DNA of 64,000 nucleotides from Oreohelix idahoensis (GCA_024509875.1 JAMPIV010012421.1:186001-250000); one strand, 5' to 3'; counted from the stretch's first letter, positions 35,801-47,340 are shown. Program-made: numbers and translations. Notes: generated from the sequence alone by a model not told the origin.

Positions 35801-36525
35801 ATGTAAAGTCCAATACTGGGTGTCAAGAATAATAAGTCCACTATTGGGTTTCAAGAATGTAAAATCCAGTATTGGGTGTCAAGAATGTAAAGTCCAGTAT
35901 TGGGTTTCAAGAATGTAAAGTGCAGTCAAAAATGTAAAGTCCAATATTGGGTGTCAGGAATGTAAAGTCCAATACTGGGTGTCAAGAATGTAAAGTCCAG
36001 TATTGGGTGTCAAGAATGTAAAGTCCAGTATTGGGTGTCAAGAATGTAAAGTCCAGTCAAGAATGTAAAGTCCCAATACTGGGTGTCAAGAATAATAAGT
36101 CCACTATTGGGTTTCAAGAATGTAAAATCCAGTATTGGGTGTCAAGAATGTAAAGTCCAGTATTGGGTTTCAAGAATGTAAAGTGCAGTCAAAAATGTAA
36201 AGTCCAATATTGGGTGTCAGGAATGTAAAGTCCAATACTGGGTGTCAAGAATGTAAAGTCCAGTATTGGGTGTCAAGAATGTAAAGTCCAGTCAAGAATG
36301 TAAAGTCCAATATTGGGTGTCAGAAATGTAAAGTCCAATATTGGGTGTCAGGAATGTAAAGTCCAATATTGAGTATCAGGAATGTAAAGTCCAATATTGG
36401 GTGTCAAGAATGTAAAGTCCAGTCAAGAATGTAAAGTCCAGTACTGGGTGTCAAGAATGTAAAATCCAATACTGGGTTTCAAGAATGTTAAGTCCAATAC
36501 TGGGTGTCAAGAATGTAAAGTCCAG
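32848..36525. repeat. 28-bp/19-bp compound minisatellite, interrupted by a LINE
   Basis: Tandem units contain ATTGGGTGTCAAGAATGTAA followed by AGTCCA (28 bp) and alternate irregularly with a shortened 19-bp form (AGTCAAGAATGTAAAGTCC). The order of long and short units forms larger blocks, for example repeated long-short pairs at 33890-34140 and a duplicated block at 35800-35960 and 36050-36230. A LINE copy occupies 34634-35223, and the array continues on both sides of it. The array fills the intron after the exon at 32655. Confidence 0.95.
34634..35223 (-). mobile_element. 5'-truncated RTE-like LINE (family A) inside the minisatellite
   Basis: The minus-strand frame of 183 codons (34637-35188) covers the C-terminal part of the LINE protein (ATRKAAAGRLFQAINRGFL to the terminal GRRGTTK) and matches the copy at 24040-24863 closely. 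The TTACTTACTTAG tail lies at its plus-strand left side. GTATTGGGTGTC occurs at both junctions and may be the target duplication, but since the array repeats that phrase everywhere this cannot be proved. Insertion after array formation is the simplest history. Confidence 0.92.
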
Positions 36526-36657
36526 GTGAAACATATGATTTTCTATTGTCATTTTTTGATGTGTGTAGAAAGGCTTTTTTTAGGTCGTGAATGAAAAAAA
36601 TTCAACTCCGCCAATGCCGGTCCCAAGCCCGGATGAAAAAGGAGGAGGGCGGCCTGC

Positions 36658-38074
36658 ATGGAGGCCGTAAGGAGGCAGCCCCTCCACCATGCAAAGGCAC
36701 AACAGGCCAATCACCTGTTTGCTTTAATCATGATTACGCGAACTACAAGAGAGAAAACCGGACTGATTCTAAAGGCGACGAACTGGAACGGACTACGGAC
36801 TACGACTTATGGAACTTGGAACACAAGAAGTATAAATGGGAAGGAAGAGGAGTTGGTGGAAGAGATGAGGAAAGCAAAACTAGAAATCCTGGCTATAACG
36901 GAAACGAAGAAAAAAGGACAAGGAGTCATGGATCTCGATGGCAACACGTTGCTCTACAGTGGTGTACCCATATCTGAAAGAGCTAAAGGGGGCGTGGGTT
37001 GCATTATGGCCCAAAATCAAAAAGTATAGTATCAAGGGATGGAACTTTGTCTCGGAGCGCATTATGGTTGTAAAACTAAAAGAAGGAGAAACCATAGTCA
37101 ACCTGGTCATAGTGTATGGGCCAAATGAGGATGAGAGAGCAGAGGTCAAGGAGGAATTCTTCGAGCTGCTTCAAAGGACAGTGGATGACTGCCTAGATGA
37201 AGTTATTATGCTCGGAGATTTTAATGCCAGAGTTGGAAATGACCATGCTAGATGGGGTGGAGTTATCGGAAGATATGGAGAAGATACTCTCAATGACAAT
37301 GGAAAGCGACTCCTTAGATTCTGCAGTGAGCAGAATCTGATCATTACAAACACAAAGTTCCCCCATAAGCGCATACATGCATACACTAGATGTGAACCAA
37401 CCAAGAATGAGAAGTCAGTGATCGACTATGCCATTGTTCGGAGAAGCTCATTCAGATATGTCCGAGATGCAAGAGTCTGGAGGGGGCCAGAGATTGGAAG
37501 TGATCACTACCTGCTAACAATCAAACGAACAACTGAAAGAGTTGCTCAGCCTAGGAACAGCCCAACATCACGCAAGAAACCAAGTAAACGAGCAGGAGAA
37601 ATGAGCATTAGGACCTACAAGCTGAGAGAGCCAGAAATTAAGACCAGATATCAGGGGCTTATTGCTACAGCAGTGAGCAACACAGAAGAACGACCTGATG
37701 ACTTGGAAACCCTCTGGAATAATTTCAAGGATATCATAAAGACAGCTGCTGCAGAAGCATGCGGTGAAGTCCGACTTGGGAACCAGAGAAAGAGGACACC
37801 TTGGTGGACAGAGGAAGTCAAAGAGAAAATAAGAGAGAAGAAAATGGCATGGAAACAATACTTAGGAGCTAAAAACACAACAGGACAAATGGAGAAATAT
37901 AGAGAATATGTGACACTCAGACCAGAAGCAAAGAACAAGGTGTTAGCAGCAAAACAGAAGTCCTGGGAAGAATTTGGAGAAAAGCTAGAAAAAGATGCAC
38001 AAGAAAACCAGAAATTGTTCTATAAGATCTTGAAGAACACGAGGAAGGAAAAGCAATGCCCTCTCAAATTTTAA
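36658..38074 (+). pseudogene. LINE apurinic-type endonuclease region, frameshifted
   Basis: Two overlapping frames (36658-37029, then 36938-38074) together cover an APE-type endonuclease. Visible motifs are GTWNTRSI and ILAITETK in the first frame, then IVYGPNED, VIMLGDFNARVG, SVIDYAIVRR and GSDHYLL in the second. These hold the metal-binding and catalytic residues typical of LINE endonucleases, which nick the target to prime reverse transcription. After the endonuclease comes a basic linker (RKRTPWWTEEVKEKIREKK) that normally leads into reverse transcriptase. The frame change falls around 36940-37025, and a stop at 38072 cuts the linker from the polymerase. Confidence 0.9.
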
Positions 38075-38092
38075 AAGGACAAGCAAGGCAAA

Positions 38093-39657
38093 TTGCTTAC
38101 TGCCCCGAAGGAAGTAATGGAAAAATGGAAAGAATATTTCTCAGAACTCCTGGATGGTGAGCATGATGAAGCATCAGAAATGATAAACACTAGCACAGAA
38201 GAGAAAACCAATGATGGTGAAGATGACATAAAGATGGAAGAACTGAAGGCAGCACTAGAGAAAATCAAGATGGGCAAAGCAGCAGGGCATGATGGTATAA
38301 CACCAGAAATGGTTAAGTACATGGGAGCATCAGGCGACCTATTACTCTTAAAGGTCCTACAGGCAGCATGGTGCAAAACAAGGGACCATAAACCAACGGA
38401 TTGGGAGATTTGCCATCATAACACCAATTTTCAAAAAGGGGTGACAATCGACAATGTGGAAACCATAGAGGCATATCCCTTCTCAGTGTCCCTGGTAAAA
38501 TCTACTCTAGAATCCTAGAGCAGAGACTCCGACGCCTAGCTGAGCCACAATTGATGAGGTCCAGTGCGGATTCCGAGCAAACCGAAGTACTCAAGACCTA
38601 ATCTTCACACTCAGAACACAGCTGAGTGAAAGGCCCTTGAGTATAAGAGTGAGATCCATCTTTGTTTCATAGATCTGGAAAAGGCGTTTGACAGGGTCCC
38701 CTGGAGCAAACTTATGGACTGTTTGGCAAAGAAGAACATTCCAGCACCTCTGATTCATGCTATACAGAGCTTCTACAAGTCTTGCAGAAATTATGTGAGG
38801 ACAGCAAACCATAAGTCAGAAGAGTTCAGGACCACCACTGGTGTAAGACAAGGTGATATCCTGTCACCTTTACCTCTTCATACTCCTTATGGGACGATGT
38901 CATCAAGGCATGTAAGGAGAGAACAAGAAAGTATTCAGTGGGGTACTGGAAGATGAGACAGGTATGTATTTCAGAGCTGGCATTTGCTGATGATGTTGCC
39001 CTGATTGCTAAATCAGAGGCACATCTCCAATCCAACCTGCAAGTCTGGAAGGAAGAGCTGGAGAAGAGAGGGATGGTCATAAGCATCTCTAAAACAAAAT
39101 CCATGGTGATATCACGAGAAGAAAGAAAACATCAGATTAAGTTGGGAGAACAGGTCCTGGAGCAGGTCGACCACTTTAAATATCTCGGAGCTATTATAGA
39201 CCGAAAGGGATGCATCAAAGAAGAGTTGGCCACTCGAAAAGCAGCGGCTGGGAGACTTTTTCAGGCCATAAATCGTGGATTCCTCAGCAAGAAAGAGGTT
39301 GGTAAAAGAAAACAAAAAGATTGGCTGTATACCGCTCCACCTATGTCCCAGTCTTGACATATGGATGCGAGTCGTGGGCAATGACTACAACCCACAAAAG
39401 CCAGATCCAAACCTCAGAAATGAGGTATCCCTGAAGGAAAGTGGTTTGAAGTAACAAGAAGAGACATGGTCCGCAACCAGACGATACGTCAAGGCCTAAA
39501 ATCCCACCCGCTGCAGACCCAAATAGAACAGTCCCAACTAAGATGGTTTGGCCATGTCTGCAGAAAGGGAGAAGATCGGCTACCACGACAAGCATGGGAA
39601 ACAAAGAGCCAGGGATCCAGACCTCCAGGACGACCCAGAGTCCGCTGGGAGGACAAG
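38093..39657 (+). pseudogene. LINE reverse transcriptase and C-terminal region, multiply broken
   Basis: Reverse transcriptase motifs appear in order but in several frames: GKAAGHDGITPEMVKYMG (38275), LEKAFDRVPWSKLMD with the first catalytic aspartate (38675), TTGVRQGDILSP (38835), and ELAFADDVALIAKSEAH with the AxDD box (38965). Then come YLGAIIDRKG, the AAAGRLFQAINRGFL segment and QLRWFGHVCRKGEDRLPRQA. Frameshifts separate 38518 from the next block, 38870 from 38950, and 39310 from 39360. It cannot encode an active enzyme. Confidence 0.9.
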
Positions 39658-40299
39658 TATACATTTTCTTAAATAATATTGTTTGTAGTGTCTGACAAAC
39701 TTACGCAGATGATAAATAGAACCAAACAGTCAATGTGGGGGTAGGCTGAAAGCAGAAAAAGAGTTACATAAATAATTGTATTCACTGTGTAAGGGTCAAG
39801 ATCACCATACATAATGCTCAAATACTTTGAAATTAGTACCATATGATGCCTTATCCAATATGCTTTCAAAAAATGTATAATTTATGGACCTCTGACTTCA
39901 TTTTCTATATGTTTCTGATATTTTATTAAAACTAGTCAAAATTCTTAAAACAGCCATGACACCACTGTACACATGCACTTGACAGTTGAAGGGTTAATGA
40001 AAAATGTTGCTGGCGAAGCAGACACTATGATAAGTAGAAGTACTTTAGATGATCTTAAACATACACATACAGACATAAATGCATACACATTCTGTGAATA
40101 ATTTTATGAGCTGTTTTTTTTAAATTGCTTTGTTTTTTAAAAACACACACATAATTGTTACACATTAAAAAGTTACCAGACTTCTGCAATCAGAAGCTGT
40201 AAACTAAGCAGTTTACGAGCAGAAATGTATTACAAATTAAATTAAACATTTAAAACCTTCAGATGAACAAAGAAAAAGAGAATGTTCAGATCATGTGTC
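39658..40299. other. Intronic sequence without recognised features
   Basis: AT-rich sequence between the LINE and the next array. No exon, splice pair or repeat family was recognised. Confidence 0.5.
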
Positions 40300-41853
40300 C
40301 AAACAACAACATTAAAGCTTTCACTTGAAAAACTCAACATTAAAGACTTCACTTACAAAACTCAACATTAAAGTCTTCACTTACAAAACTCAACATTAAA
40401 GCCTTCACTTACAAAACTCAACATTAAAGCCTTCACTTACAAAACTCAACATTAAAGTCTTCACTTAGAAAACTCAACATTAAAGCCTTCACTTACAAAA
40501 CTCAACATTAAAGCCTTCACTTACAAAACTCAACATTAAAGCCTTCACTTACAAAACTCAACATTAAAGTCTTCACTTACAAAACTCAACATTAAAGCCT
40601 TCACTTACAAAACTCAACATTAAAGCCTTCACTTAAAAAACTCAACATTAAAGCCTTCACTTACAAAACTCAACATTAAAACCTTCACTTACAAAACTCA
40701 ACATTAAAGCCTTCACTTACAAAACTCAACATTAAAGCCTTCACTGACAAACATCAACATTAAAGCCTTCACTTATAAAACTCAACATTAAAGCCTTCAC
40801 TTACAAAACTCAACATTTAAGTCTTCACTTACAAAACTCAACATGAAAGCCTTCACTTACAAAACTCAACATTAAAGCCTTCACTTACAAAACTTAACAT
40901 TAAAGCCTTCACTTATAAAACTCAACATTAAAGCCTTCACTTACAAAACTCAACATTAAAGCCTTCACTTACAAAACTCAACATTAAAGCCTTCACTTAC
41001 AAAACTCAACATTAAAGCCTTCACTTACAAAACTCAACATTAAAGCCTTCACTTAAAAAAACTCAACATTAAAGCCTTCACTTACAAAACTCAACATTAA
41101 AGCCTTCACTTACAAAACTCAACATTAAAGCCTTCACTTACAAAACTCAACATTAAAGCCTTCACTTACAAAACATCAACATTAAAGCCTTCACTTACAA
41201 AACTCAACATTAAAGCCTTCACTTACAAAACTCAACATTAAAGCCTTCACTTACAAAACTCAGCATGAAAGCCTTCACTTACAAAACTCAACATTAAAGC
41301 CTTCATTTACAAAACTCAACATTAAAGTCTTCACTTACAAAACTCAACATTAAAGCCTTCACTTACAAAACTCAACATTAAAGCCTTCACTTACAAAACT
41401 CAACATTAAAGCCTTCACTTACAAAACTCAACATTAAAGCCTTCACTTACAAAACTCAACATTAAAGCCTTCACTTACAAAACTCAACATTAAAGCCTTC
41501 ACTTACAAAACTCAACATTAAAGCCTTCACTTACAAAACTCAACATTAAAGCCTTCACTTACAAAACTCAACATTAAAGCCTTCACTTACAAAACTCAAC
41601 ATTAAAGCCTTCACTTACAAAACTCAACATTAAAGCCTTCACTTACAAAACTCAACATTAAAGCCTTCACTTACAAAACTCAACATTAGCCTTAAAGCCT
41701 TCACTTACAAAACTCAACATTAAAGCCTTCACTTACAAAACTCAACATTAAAGCCTTCACTTACAAAACTCAACATTAAAGCCTTCACTTACAAAACTCA
41801 ACAGTAAAGCCTTTACTTACAAAACTCAACATTAAAGCCTTCACTTACAAAAC
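40300..41853. repeat. 28-bp minisatellite, about 55 units, abutting a splice acceptor
   Basis: Units of 28 bp read CTTCACTTACAAAACTCAAC followed by ATTAAAGC, with occasional variants (AAGTCTTC, CATCAAC, a GCCTTAAAGCC insertion near 41690). It is unrelated in sequence to the other 28-bp array in this gene. The last unit runs without a gap into TTGCTCCTGGTCAG, the 3' splice site of the exon at 41870. Confidence 0.96.
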
Positions 41854-41869
41854 TCTTGCTCCTGGTCAG

Positions 41870-42067
41870 ATGAGCTTCAAGACAGAGTACCAAGATGAAT
41901 TCCAAAAGAAACAAGGACGTCTGTGTCGGGCCCAGGTTTACCTGATGCAGCAAGAGCTCAAGCGAAAGAAGGCAGAACAGCAGCAGCCGCTACAGACAGA
42001 GAATACATGTTCTTCCACGTCCCATACCAGCCACGTCCTGACGCCCAACACTAAAGCAGCAGCTTGA
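41870..42067 (+). CDS. SAXO-like protein, terminal exon and stop
   Basis: The acceptor ACTCTTGCTCCTGGTCAG ends at 41869. The exon continues phase 0 from 32805 and encodes 65 residues to a TGA at 42065-42067. It begins MSFKTEYQDEFQKKQGRLC, another copy of the repeated aromatic module, then QVYLMQQELKRKKAEQQQP, a basic and glutamine-rich likely helix, and a Ser/Thr-rich end (…KAAA). The ATG at 41870 is read here as an internal methionine because it joins the upstream exon in phase. The exon sits 17 bp after a minisatellite. Function is inferred only by likeness to microtubule-binding repeats. Confidence 0.65.
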   Translation: MSFKTEYQDEFQKKQGRLCRAQVYLMQQELKRKKAEQQQPLQTENTCSSTSHTSHVLTPNTKAAA

Positions 42068-42204
42068 AGGGCTGTTGATGTCACTAAGTTCTGGACACCA
42101 GCTGTACCTTTACCTATCAAGTCCAGCATGTCAAGCTTAGAACAGTGGACTCCATGTTTGACTCAGACAGTTAACAGTCTGAAGCAGACTTAATCTGGTC
42201 AACA

Positions 42205-42448
42205 GCATTTTCTTACACAACAGTATTAATGGGACAGCTTGTCTTATGTTTAATTACTATTCTATATGTACTGTGTTTTAATATTAATGTAATCATGCAT
42301 ATACCATTGTGACTATTAGTACATGTAGCACATTTTCTTATACAACAGTATTAATGGGACAGCTTGACCTATGTTTTATTACTATTCTACATGTACTGTG
42401 TTTTAATATTAATGTAATCATGTATTTACCATTGTGACTATTAATACA
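42205..42448 (+). repeat. Tandem duplication of about 124 bp in the presumed 3' UTR
   Basis: Two near-identical copies share CAGTATTAATGGGACAGCTT, GTACTGTGTTTTAATATTAA and CCATTGTGACTATTA. The copies start near 42207 and 42331. They lie between the stop codon and the likely polyadenylation signal. Confidence 0.85.
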
Positions 42449-42454
42449 AATAAA
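42449..42454 (+). promoter_or_regulatory. Candidate polyadenylation signal
   Basis: AATAAA lies 382 bp after the stop codon of the exon at 41870, just after the duplicated 3' UTR segment. Further AATAAA motifs follow near 42500. Which one is used cannot be told from sequence. Confidence 0.45.
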
Positions 42455-42488
42455 TAATGGAGGAAACCTTGAGTCCTGTGAACAGTAA

Positions 42489-42862
42489 ATAAATTAGTAA
42501 ATAAATAAATAAAGGTAATTAACAGGTACACGTTGGACATGAAGGATGACACTAGACAACAGACAAGAAAATATAAGTGATAGGCTTACCGGGAATCGAA
42601 CCTAGGACCAACCAAACGGCACAGGACTCAAGTTTTCCCTTCATTATTTATTTAAGATGACAATGACCTCAGCCAATAATGCACTTTTTTTGGGGTGCAA
42701 AATTGGCTGAGCGTCCTTTCACGATGTAGTCGCAGCAAGGTGATGGCGCTGTTTGGTTGGTCCCAGGTTCGATTCCTGGTAAGCCTATCACTTATATTTT
42801 CTTTTCTGTTGTCTAGTGTCATCCTTTATGTCCAACAAGTACCTTTATTTACTAATTTATTA
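42489..42862. repeat. Inverted pair of tRNA-like SINE sequences (large hairpin)
   Basis: The left arm (42489-42623) and the reverse complement of the right arm (42743-42862) match over about 120 bp at roughly 90 percent. Shared text includes GGATGACACTAGACAACAGA, AAGTGATAGGCTTACC and GAATCGAACCT. Read outward, each arm holds GGTTCGATTCC, a Pol III B box, within a CCAGG..CCTGG T-stem-like context. The loop of about 120 bp carries a weak A-box-like stretch near 42727. The simplest reading is two tRNA-derived SINEs in opposite orientation, or a foldback element. Confidence 0.8.
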
Positions 42863-44389
42863 ACTATTGATACTTGCCGCACATTTTCATTTCCCTGTTT
42901 AGCTCCTTACGGAGCATTACAAGAAGCCTGTACCAATGTAGCAGCTGTTTCTATAGCAACATGTTCTACACAAGGTTGCCAATCACACTAGTTGCTTCTT
43001 ATCTTATGACATGCCTGAGAATGTAGTGGTCCTAGTCTTTCCTTGCCTCCTGAGAGACACAGGTCAACTACGAGGGGTCATTCTCATTTTGGTTGATACA
43101 GTCACTGTTTCTTTTTTTTTTTTTTAAATATGTATTTACAGTTTACATTCTTGAAAGACTAAACAGACAGAAGCTAGGTTAAAAACATCTTCCATGTACT
43201 GCCGTTAAGTGAAGAGATATTTTTATTTATCTTATATGTGTTATGCTGCAGACTGGCCAGGTATGACACAGCTGGGTTTTTGGCTTTAGCATCAAAACGT
43301 TAGTATGTTAACCATTCCGCTATCAGGTAACCAGCAACTAAGTGCTACTTATCACTGATAATAAAATCTACATTTCATTTGTGTGATAATGATGACGGTG
43401 GACCCAGGACATCACAGAGAGTCTGAACTTGTCTTTGGCTGATGCAGGTTGACTTGCCCAGAATCGTGATGCGTTCAGAGCAGCTGTAATAGAGACAACT
43501 TTCTGGAAAGAATATGTCACATGATGATGATGATTATGTTTTTATTTTAGACTAAAAAACTGCAATGGCTCTTTGATAATTTACATACATCTATGACAAG
43601 ACAAATGACAAAATGCAGGAATTTCTGTTATTTTACAAGAAACTATTTATGCCTGATTTGTGTTAGACAAATTAAAAAAAATATTAAAAAAATGATTTTC
43701 TTGTCTGTAACAAAGACATTTAACATCTGCTGTTAAACATGACCTTGTCTGACCTGGTTATGTCCCTCAATGTGTCCACTACAGAGACTTGCAGTATAAG
43801 CAATCAGCTGATACAAAGTATGACCAGAATGTTTTAATTGTATTACAACAATTTGGCTATCTAAGAAAAGTGTCATCAACCCAAATTTAGGCTCATGAAA
43901 TGAAATTAGCAAATAATAGAAGTCTTTTTTCTGGCCCTTTCTGTGGCCAGTCCATCACAGAAAAGGCCAGGCTATTAATTTTTGCTTTTAATTAATTTTT
44001 TTTCCACTTAATAAATTTATTTCAGAACTGTAATTGCAGTCAAAGTCAAAAACATACACAACACCTGAATCTGACAGAAAACAGAAAATGTGTGCTAGTC
44101 AAATTGATTTCAGTGAAAGAATTGGCCTCTCAATGACCGTGTAGTTGCCAGGGGTTTTTAAGGAGACAAAGAAAGTAGACGACTATTGCTAAGGCATGTC
44201 GTAAAAGATGGCTAATATAATGTTGTTACTGCGGCTGGCCACCTCATCATGTAACACAAGTTGTTACAGAAACCACAGCAGCAGAAGTTTCTCATATCTG
44301 GCGTAGACTTCCTCAATTTTCCGTCTGTAGGGTGGCTGCATGCTCCACATGGAGTGAAATGAGATGTCAAGAAACAGTAGCTTAATTTT
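42863..44389. other. Intergenic sequence, no gene seen
   Basis: No open frame with recognisable features. CTACGAGGGGTCATTCTCAT at 43070 resembles a mariner end, but no partner was found. Confidence 0.5.
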
Positions 44390-45725
44390 GTTGATATTTT
44401 AAGTTCTTCATAACATTTACTTTGTGTTACAGTTGTACAACATGTGTTTGCTTCATCTTGTAACATTTACTTTGTGTTAGTTGTTTAGCATCTGTATGCT
44501 TCATCTTGTAACATTTACTTTGTGTTACAGTTGTACAACATGTGTTTGCTTCGTCTTGTAACATTTACTTTGTGTTACAGTTGTACAACATGTGTTTACT
44601 TCATCTTGTAACATTTACTTTGTTACAGTTGTTTAGCATCTGTATGCTTCATCTTGTAACATTTACTTTGTGTTACAGTTGTACATGTGTTTACTTCATC
44701 TTGTAACATTTACTTTGTGTTACAGTTGTACAACATGTGTTTACTTCATCTTGTAACATTTACTTTGTGTTACAGTTGTACAACATGTGTTTACTTCATC
44801 TTGTAACATTTACTTTGTTACAGTTGTTTAGCATCTGTATGCTTCATCTTGTAACATTTACTTTGTGTTACAGTTGTTTAGCATCTGTATGCTTCATCTT
44901 GTAACATTTACTTTGTGTTACAGTTGTACAACATGTGTATGCTTCATCTTGTAACATTTACTTTGTGTTACAGGTGTACAACATGTGTTTACTTCATCTT
45001 GTAACATTTACTTTGTGTTAGTTGTTTAGCATCTGTATGCTTCATCTTGTAACATTTACTTTGTGTTACAGTTGTACAACATTTACTTTGTTACAGTTGT
45101 TTAGCATCTGTATGCTTCATCTTGTAACATTTACTTTGTGTTACAGTTGTACAACATGTGTATGCTTCATCTTGTAACATTTACTTTGTGTTACAGTTGT
45201 ACAACATTTGTATGCTTCATCTTGTAACATTTACTTTGTGTTACAGTTGTTTAGCATCTGTATGCTTCATCTTGTAACATTTACTTTGTGTTACACTTGT
45301 TTAGCATCTGTATGCATCTTATTGTAACATTTACTTTGTGTTAGTTGTTTAGCATCTGTATGCATCATATTGTAACATTTACTTTGTGTTACAGTTGTTT
45401 AGCATCTGTATGCATCATATTGTAATATTTACTTTGTGTTACAGTTGTTTAGCATCTGTATGCATCATATTGTAACATTTACTTTGTGTTACAGTTGTTT
45501 AGCATATGTATGCTTCATCTTGTAACATTTACTTTGTGTTACAGTTGTTTAGCATCTGTATGCATCATATTGTAACATTTACTTTGTGTTACAGTTGTTT
45601 AGCATCTGTATGCTTCATCTTGTAACATTTACTTTGTGTTACAGTTTAGCATCTGTATGCATCATATTGTAACATTTACTTTGTGTTACAATTGTACAAC
45701 ATTTGTATGCATCATCTCGTAACAT
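44390..45725. repeat. 50-bp minisatellite with two unit types, about 26 units
   Basis: Each unit holds CTTCATCTTGTAACATTTAC and TTTGTGTTACAG, then either TTGTACAACATGTGT or TTGTTTAGCATCTGTATG. The first type dominates early (44430-45000) and the second later (45240-45660, with GCATCATATTG replacing GCTTCATCTTG). Some units lack part of the TGTGTTACAG stretch. Confidence 0.95.
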
Positions 45726-46581
45726 TATGGCAGAGATGACATATCTAATAAAAAGTGAAAACTATAAAATATTGTGATAAACAATTTTTAAAATTGTCCA
45801 ACATAATTGTAACATAATAATTTGGATCATTTAAATCAAGCTGGCTACACATTTTTATGAAATGGCCATTTGCCAGTGGGTTCCCAAAAGTTGTTATAAA
45901 TCATCCCCACCCCAAACCACAACATTAAATATTTACAATATAGTAAATATTGTTCAGTCATATTTGAAAAAATGAATGAGACATAACAGAGCAGGCAAAC
46001 AGTACAGGGGTAATGAGGTGACCTTTAAGGGGGATCGTGAACTCAAAAACAAAAAAGATAGAAAGAAAAGCTATGATCAGAATATAGCCAGAAAGGAATT
46101 AATCATTGTAGCAATGAACCTAATGTTGCATACACGCTACAGATGAAGATATTAATTGACATATATTTTTGTATAGACTTTATTTACACATTTACTGTGG
46201 TTGATTATCTTTGCAGTGTTTGTGATAGCCTATAGCCTTGCATTTATTTGTTTGTTTACAAATATGTTTATGTAGACATCTTTGTCAAGTTTTGTACTCA
46301 ACATTTACTGTGCCTGCAGTGTTTTGTGTAGGAAATTATTACTCAGTTATTATTGCATTTTTGTGTGTATCAACAAATAACAAGGCACGTTGCATTTCTC
46401 TGTTATGAATATTTTATGTAAAAAGTTCAATTTATGTGATGTAGTTTTGGCAATGTCCAGTTGGGTGAAGCAACTGTAATCTGGTAAGCAAGCAAACAAA
46501 CATTTGTTCTGCCAAACATTCTCAGCACAAGAATATTCTTTTTTAATGGTGGAGTTTTTGTTTCTGTCTGCACGTTTGTAG
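45726..46581. other. AT-rich intergenic sequence, no gene seen
   Basis: No coding region, RNA gene or repeat family was recognised. Confidence 0.5.
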
Positions 46582-46855
46582 GAGCCGCGGTAACGCAGTG
46601 GTTAGTGCACTGCCTTCCTAGCTTGGTGGTCCATGGTTCGATCCCCAGTTGAGGCGGGATTTTTTTAACCGCAAACGGCTCCGGGGTCGACCCAGCCCCG
46701 TGAACTGGGTACCAGAGCAACTCTGGCAAGGTTACAGCGGCCGGCGTGATGCTGACCACATCACCCCTAGTGTACCGATGGTCAAGAAAATATGCACCTA
46801 ACACCATATTCCCAATATGCCTAAATGGGGGGGTAACGGGATCCTTTACCCTTAC
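46582..46855 (+). mobile_element. tRNA-derived SINE
   Basis: The 5' part is tRNA-like, with an A-box region (GGTAACGCAGTGGTTAGTGC) and a B box (GGTTCGATCCC) at typical spacing, followed by a tRNA-unrelated body (CGGCTCCGGGGTCGACCCAG, AGCGGCCGGCGTGATGCTGA) and an end near GGGATCCTTTACCC. The sequence is much more GC-rich than its surroundings. Pol III promoter boxes plus a non-tRNA body define a SINE rather than a tRNA gene. No clear target duplication was seen. Confidence 0.85.
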
Positions 46856-47104
46856 ATTTGAAGAGCAGCAGAAATCTTCTTTCAGCCTAAACTAACTTAT
46901 TTTTTTTCTTTATATGACTCACTGGTTGACAGTTGGCTGGGTAGCCTCTGTCTATATTGTGTAACCGTGACATTAAGGAGATCCCTTAATGATAGAATAT
47001 GGAGTTACCTTATAGATGATAACATTCTTCATCTCTGAGAATTACAATTGGTAAGCAGTGAAATGTAGGACCAACAAACCAGCACTTGAGTCCTCCTACA
47101 ATAT

Positions 47105-47340
47105 GTTCATCACAAGAACAGCTATGCTATGGACCCCCGAGGGAAAGTGAAAGAGAGGCCGACCAAAAACAACTTGGCGGAGAACTGTGGAAGCCGAGAT
47201 GCAAAGAATGAACCAGAGTTGAGGCACTGTACGAAGGATGGCCGCCGACCAAGCAAGGTGGAATCAATTTGTTGCTGACCTACAGGACGCCACCAGGCGT
47301 GATGGCTGCTGACTGCTTTGACGGTTATGGATCAAAGAAG
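47105..47340 (+). mobile_element. 3' end fragment of LINE family B
   Basis: ACAGCTATGCTATGGACCCC, CCGACCAAAAACAACTTG, GAGATGCAAAGAATGAACCA and the terminal TGACTGCTTTGACGG match the 3' part of the LINE at 25513-26531. All coding frames are broken. A family A LINE was later inserted at its 3' edge. Confidence 0.85.

Larger units (their letters stand above)
36569..39657 (+). mobile_element. Long, broken RTE-like LINE (family A), 3'-truncated
   Basis: A 5' non-coding region of about 200 bp (GCCGGTCCCAAGCCCGG, GGAGGCCGTAAGGAGGCAG) is followed by endonuclease and reverse transcriptase sequences and the C-terminal region shared with the other family A copies. It ends abruptly at GGGAGGACAA near 39657, about 130 bp short of the 3' end seen in the copies at 34634 and 47347, and has no TAAG tail. 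No target duplication was found. It lies in the intron between the exons at 32655 and 41870, in the same orientation as the gene. Confidence 0.92.

Noticed and set aside
42760..42790. A functional tRNA gene, suggested by GGTTCGATTCC
   Set aside because: No complete cloverleaf with a proper acceptor stem and anticodon arm could be drawn, and an inverted copy lies close by. A SINE head is the better reading. The same applies to the box at 46634.
43070..43110. Solo mariner terminal repeat (TACGAGGGGTCATTC)
   Set aside because: Only about 15 bases resemble a mariner end, and no partner end or transposase remnant was seen nearby.
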